From Porticoccaceae bacterium (GTDB taxonomy: Bacteria > Pseudomonadota > Gammaproteobacteria > Pseudomonadales > Porticoccaceae): a stretch of 64,000 bases of DNA. Below the pieces are notes generated by a model. The model made no database searches. It was not told the origin of the DNA and worked only from the letters and a program-made list of their open reading frames with translations. The stretch covers positions 1 through 64,000 of the forward strand of contig JAQWUP010000029.1 in assembly GCA_029242085.1 (NCBI GenBank). The letters are read 5' to 3'. The translations under genes and the position numbers were made by a program. Of the stretch, positions 61,281-64,000 are shown one piece after another; within the stretch, counting starts at the first letter, position 1; every line of letters starts with the position of its first letter.

Positions 61281-63067
61281 GCCTGAGCCCAGAGGAAAGC
61301 CTAGAGCAATATTGTTTAGCTCAGCGCTGGCAATCCTTAGAAGGTGATAGCGGTTTATTTACTATCGCCAAAACCGAGTTTGATAAGGGGACAGATTTCC
61401 TAGCCGCCTGTGATCTATGGCTGAAGACTGCACCCAAATCCTGGCGCCTGCAGTTTATTTCAGCCTCGGCACAGCCGCTTACTAGGGCGCAGTTGCAAAG
61501 CGCTCTAGCCGACTGGCCCCAATACGCCCATCTAGCTACAGCACTTATCAGCCAGTACCCAGCCACTGTAAAGGGCATTCACCCTATTGAATTATTTGAT
61601 CGTAGAATTAGCCTGTACCTGATGTTTGGCGATGCTGAGACAATATTTAATAAGATTGCCCAGAGCCCAGATCTGGGGCTCGCTAACCACAACAAAAAAT
61701 CCATCGATGTCTGGTTTATCGGTACTGAGTCGCCACAGCTTAAGCAAGTTATCTCGACCCTCTGCGAACCAGATACCATTGTGGCTGGCAATGCTGATTT
61801 TGATGCCAAGGCTAAAACGGCGACTCCCTGGCATCTCGATAGAGCCAAACCCAGACAATCTAAAAAAACAGTAGCGATTCTAGGTGCAGGCATTGCCGGT
61901 TGCACAGCCGCCGCGGCACTGCATAAGCGCGGTTATCAGGTTACCTTGATTGATCGCCACGGGATGGCCGCACAGGAGGCCTCGGGGAATAGTCAGGCGA
62001 TTATCTACCCCAAACTGTCGGTGCGCGACCAACCCTTACCTCGTGTAAATTTGGCCGCATTGATGCTGGCCAGTCGCTATTACAAACCTTTTTGGGATGC
62101 TGGCTACGGTGAGCAGTGCGGTGTTTTGGTGGTACCGGAAAATGCCAAGGTACAGCAGGATTTTGTCACCATTGGCGAACGCTTTGGTGATCAGGATTCA
62201 CTGGTGCAGCTGCTCGATAACGCTGGCCTATGCGCCCAAAGCGGTATCGCAATGAGCTCGGAGTTAGGGCTGTTTTTCCCCCAACTAGGCTGGCTGCCGC
62301 CAGCTCAAATCTGCCAGCAACTGTTGCAGCGCGATAGTATCCCGCTGCTCAGTGCTGATATAAAACAGCTGCAACAAACTGATGGTAGCTGGCAGCTATT
62401 GGATGAACAAAATCAGCCTGTTATTGAAGCTGAGTCATTGATAATCGCCAATGCCTATGGCTGCGAGCAGTTTGAGCAGACCCACTTTCTTCCGGTTACC
62501 CAGTTGCGGGGCCAGATCAGTTTGCTCTCGACCTCTGAGGCCAGCGTCGGATTAAAAACCGTTATCTGCGGTGAGGGTTATATCACCCCCGCTCAAAATA
62601 GCACCCACAACTGCGGCGCTACCTATAATAAGGGCCTGTTCACCACTGCCTTGCGCAAGGAGGATCACTGCGCAAATATCGAGCAAATGGGGGCTACTGA
62701 TAATGGCTTGGGTGCTGCGCTGGGGCCACAGAATACCGACTCTATGGAGGGTAGAGCCAACTACCGCTGCACCACTAAAGACTATCTGCCGATTGTTGGG
62801 CCGGTGCCAAACGTGCCCTCGTTTCTTGAGGACTATGGGGCGTTGAGACGCGATGCTCGCAAGCTGATACCCACCTTGGGCAGTTATCAGCCCAATCTCT
62901 ATATACACTGCGGTATGGGCTCGAGAGGGCTGTGCTATGCCCCCTTAACCGCAGAGATCCTGGCCGCTGAGATTGCCGGTGAGGTACCGCCGCTGGAGCG
63001 CGAGTTGCGCCTGGCCATGCACCCAGCGCGTTTTTTAATTAGGGACTTAAAAAAGAAACGTATTTAA
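61277..63067 (+). CDS. mnmC: MnmC-type tRNA wobble-uridine modification enzyme with decayed methyltransferase half
   Basis: 596 aa from GTG 61277. The C-terminal oxidase half (from about residue 196) is intact: FAD motif AILGAGIAGCTAAAALHKRG (GxGxxG at 203-208), EASGNSQAIIYPKLS, LRGQISLL, TTKDYLPIVGPVP and GMGSRGLCYAPLTAEILA. It converts cmnm5 to nm5 at U34. The N-terminal half still aligns with the methyltransferase domain (LQFISASAQPLTRAQLQ, ISLYLMFGDAE) but the SAM loop ESGFGTGLNF reads KTEFDKGTDF (32-41) and the FLDGFAP catalytic segment reads FIGTESP (147-153). Methylation to mnm5 by this protein is doubtful. Confidence 0.9.
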   Translation: MSLSPEESLEQYCLAQRWQSLEGDSGLFTIAKTEFDKGTDFLAACDLWLKTAPKSWRLQFISASAQPLTRAQLQSALADWPQYAHLATALISQYPATVKGIHPIELFDRRISLYLMFGDAETIFNKIAQSPDLGLANHNKKSIDVWFIGTESPQLKQVISTLCEPDTIVAGNADFDAKAKTATPWHLDRAKPRQSKKTVAILGAGIAGCTAAAALHKRGYQVTLIDRHGMAAQEASGNSQAIIYPKLSVRDQPLPRVNLAALMLASRYYKPFWDAGYGEQCGVLVVPENAKVQQDFVTIGERFGDQDSLVQLLDNAGLCAQSGIAMSSELGLFFPQLGWLPPAQICQQLLQRDSIPLLSADIKQLQQTDGSWQLLDEQNQPVIEAESLIIANAYGCEQFEQTHFLPVTQLRGQISLLSTSEASVGLKTVICGEGYITPAQNSTHNCGATYNKGLFTTALRKEDHCANIEQMGATDNGLGAALGPQNTDSMEGRANYRCTTKDYLPIVGPVPNVPSFLEDYGALRRDARKLIPTLGSYQPNLYIHCGMGSRGLCYAPLTAEILAAEIAGEVPPLERELRLAMHPARFLIRDLKKKRI

Positions 63068-63080
63068 TAACTGACGGTGC

Positions 63081-64000
63081 TTAACAATCGGGCTCTAGGC
63101 CCGCTACTAGTCCTTTGCGATACATCTCAGCACTGGCTGTTTTATCATCCATCGCATCCAGTAACTCAGCTAATTCAAGATAGGTTTGCGGACAGGGATT
63201 GCAGTTGACGGCTGCCGACAGGTAGTCTCGCGACTTGCCCAGTAGTTCTGCACGTCGACAGATACGACCAAGTGCCAGCAGTAAATCAGCATCCTGTGAA
63301 TGATCGGGCAACCACTTCTCTGCCACTGCCAGCTGCTTTTCTGCTGATCCGGTCTGTAACGCACCGAAGCGTTCAACTAAATCTGCATGCCAGCTGTTAT
63401 TCAGTGCTCTGGTTAGTAGCGGCTGCAGCTTATTGTTGGCATTGACCTTTTTCAGTGCGTCCGCATAGGCACAGATAAGTTCAGGCATCTTGCGCAAAGA
63501 CTTGGGCACCAGGTCCCACAGATCATTAAGCTTGGCCTGCTGTTCCCCCTCTGTTAATTCTAAGTCTGGGGAAAATGTTATTAGCAGGCTTGAATAGGCG
63601 TCCAATTCAAGATTGGCAGCCGCTGTTTTACTCAACGCACCATAATGCTTGATATCACGCAGCAGTTTTTGCAGTGAAGTCCAGTCTGCAGTTAAGTAAT
63701 AGGCATCGGCCAACAGCCGCAGCACAGCTCGATCACTGGGTGTTTTTTTGTGCAGGCCTACCAACAATGGCAGTGCATCGGCAAACTGTTCATCGACAAT
63801 CAATAATTCTGCCAACAGTTTATCGGCGGCAAAAGTCGCATTTGGGTGATTTACCTTGAGTCGCTCTAATAATTGCCGAGCTTTTTCAATCTCCTCATTC
63901 TCTGCCGCCGCTCGGGCTCCAAACAGTAAGTTGATCACTGGCATCGAGGATTTTGCCGTAGACTGAGAGAGCAATTGACTGGCTTTTTGCCAATCATGCT
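63081..64000 (-). CDS. hemY: HemY-like TPR protein, C-terminal part
   Basis: Minus-strand gene cut by the right edge; its frame stays open to the end (first codons visible read HDWQKASQLLSQS). The visible 306 residues are tetratricopeptide-like helices with INLLFGARAAAENEEIEKAR, LLADAYYLTADW and the end AEMYRKGLVAGLE, as in HemY, the inner-membrane TPR protein encoded after hemX in heme gene clusters. Its biochemical role is not settled. Convergent with mnmC. Confidence 0.82.
   Translation of the reverse strand, partial: HDWQKASQLLSQSTAKSSMPVINLLFGARAAAENEEIEKARQLLERLKVNHPNATFAADKLLAELLIVDEQFADALPLLVGLHKKTPSDRAVLRLLADAYYLTADWTSLQKLLRDIKHYGALSKTAAANLELDAYSSLLITFSPDLELTEGEQQAKLNDLWDLVPKSLRKMPELICAYADALKKVNANNKLQPLLTRALNNSWHADLVERFGALQTGSAEKQLAVAEKWLPDHSQDADLLLALGRICRRAELLGKSRDYLSAAVNCNPCPQTYLELAELLDAMDDKTASAEMYRKGLVAGLEPDC

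Overview
The window is a stretch of gammaproteobacterial chromosome of roughly even base composition. Almost every gene has a recognisable gammaproteobacterial counterpart, and several neighbourhoods keep the Pseudomonas/E. coli order: xseA near der, hisB-hisH, mutY-yggX, proA-nadD-rsfS-rlmH-mrdA-rodA-mltB-rlpA-dacA-ybeD-lipB-lipA, tilS-pyrG-kdsA-eno-ftsB-ispD-ispF-truD-pcm-nlpD-rpoS and gcvR-trmL. A marine, Cellvibrionales/SAR92-like bacterium is my best guess, but this is inference from gene content and not proven. There is no prophage, insertion sequence, rRNA operon or CRISPR array.

Left part (1-12 kb): the start of a MATE transporter, xseA, methionine gamma-lyase with a divergent Lrp-type regulator, der, then selD-selU for selenouridine in tRNA, a GNAT acetyltransferase, an SDR dehydrogenase, a decayed acyl-CoA dehydrogenase, a DUF2288 gene and hisH-hisB. 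A palindromic intergenic repeat related to GATCCTTCGC...CTCAGGATGAC occurs in four intergenic gaps of the first 8 kb. Middle-left (12-28 kb): a histidine-rich zinc-type TonB receptor with a small histidine-rich exported protein, asmA-mutY-yggX, tRNA-Phe followed by an unusually stem-loop-rich stretch and a 42-aa gene, a set of membrane proteins, prfC, a small patch of doubtful or broken genes, hemH and a sirtuin.

Middle (27.8-38.7 kb): one long plus-strand run for proline and NAD synthesis, ribosome factors, the cell-elongation wall machinery (PBP2, RodA, MltB, RlpA, PBP5) and lipoate attachment and synthesis. Then (38.7-47 kb) a small basic protein, dinB, an RND pump with its adaptor, a frameshifted gene joining a chalcone-isomerase-like domain to a TonB C-terminal domain, and ppa.

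Right part (47-64 kb): a minus-strand run rpoS, nlpD, DUF368 transporter, pcm, truD, ispF, ispD, ftsB, eno, kdsA, pyrG, tilS, yheU and an exported methyltransferase-like protein; then a plus-strand run gcvR, trmL, flavodoxin and mnmC; and finally the 3' part of hemY.

The most unusual signals are the chalcone-isomerase/TonB fusion broken by a frameshift, an MnmC whose methyltransferase half has lost its S-adenosylmethionine and catalytic motifs, the structured region behind tRNA-Phe, the five histidine/acid tracts of the zinc receptor, and several genes broken by single-base changes (acyl-CoA dehydrogenase, a small gene before der, a 94-codon gene at 25.4 kb). No complete new defence or mobile system is visible.
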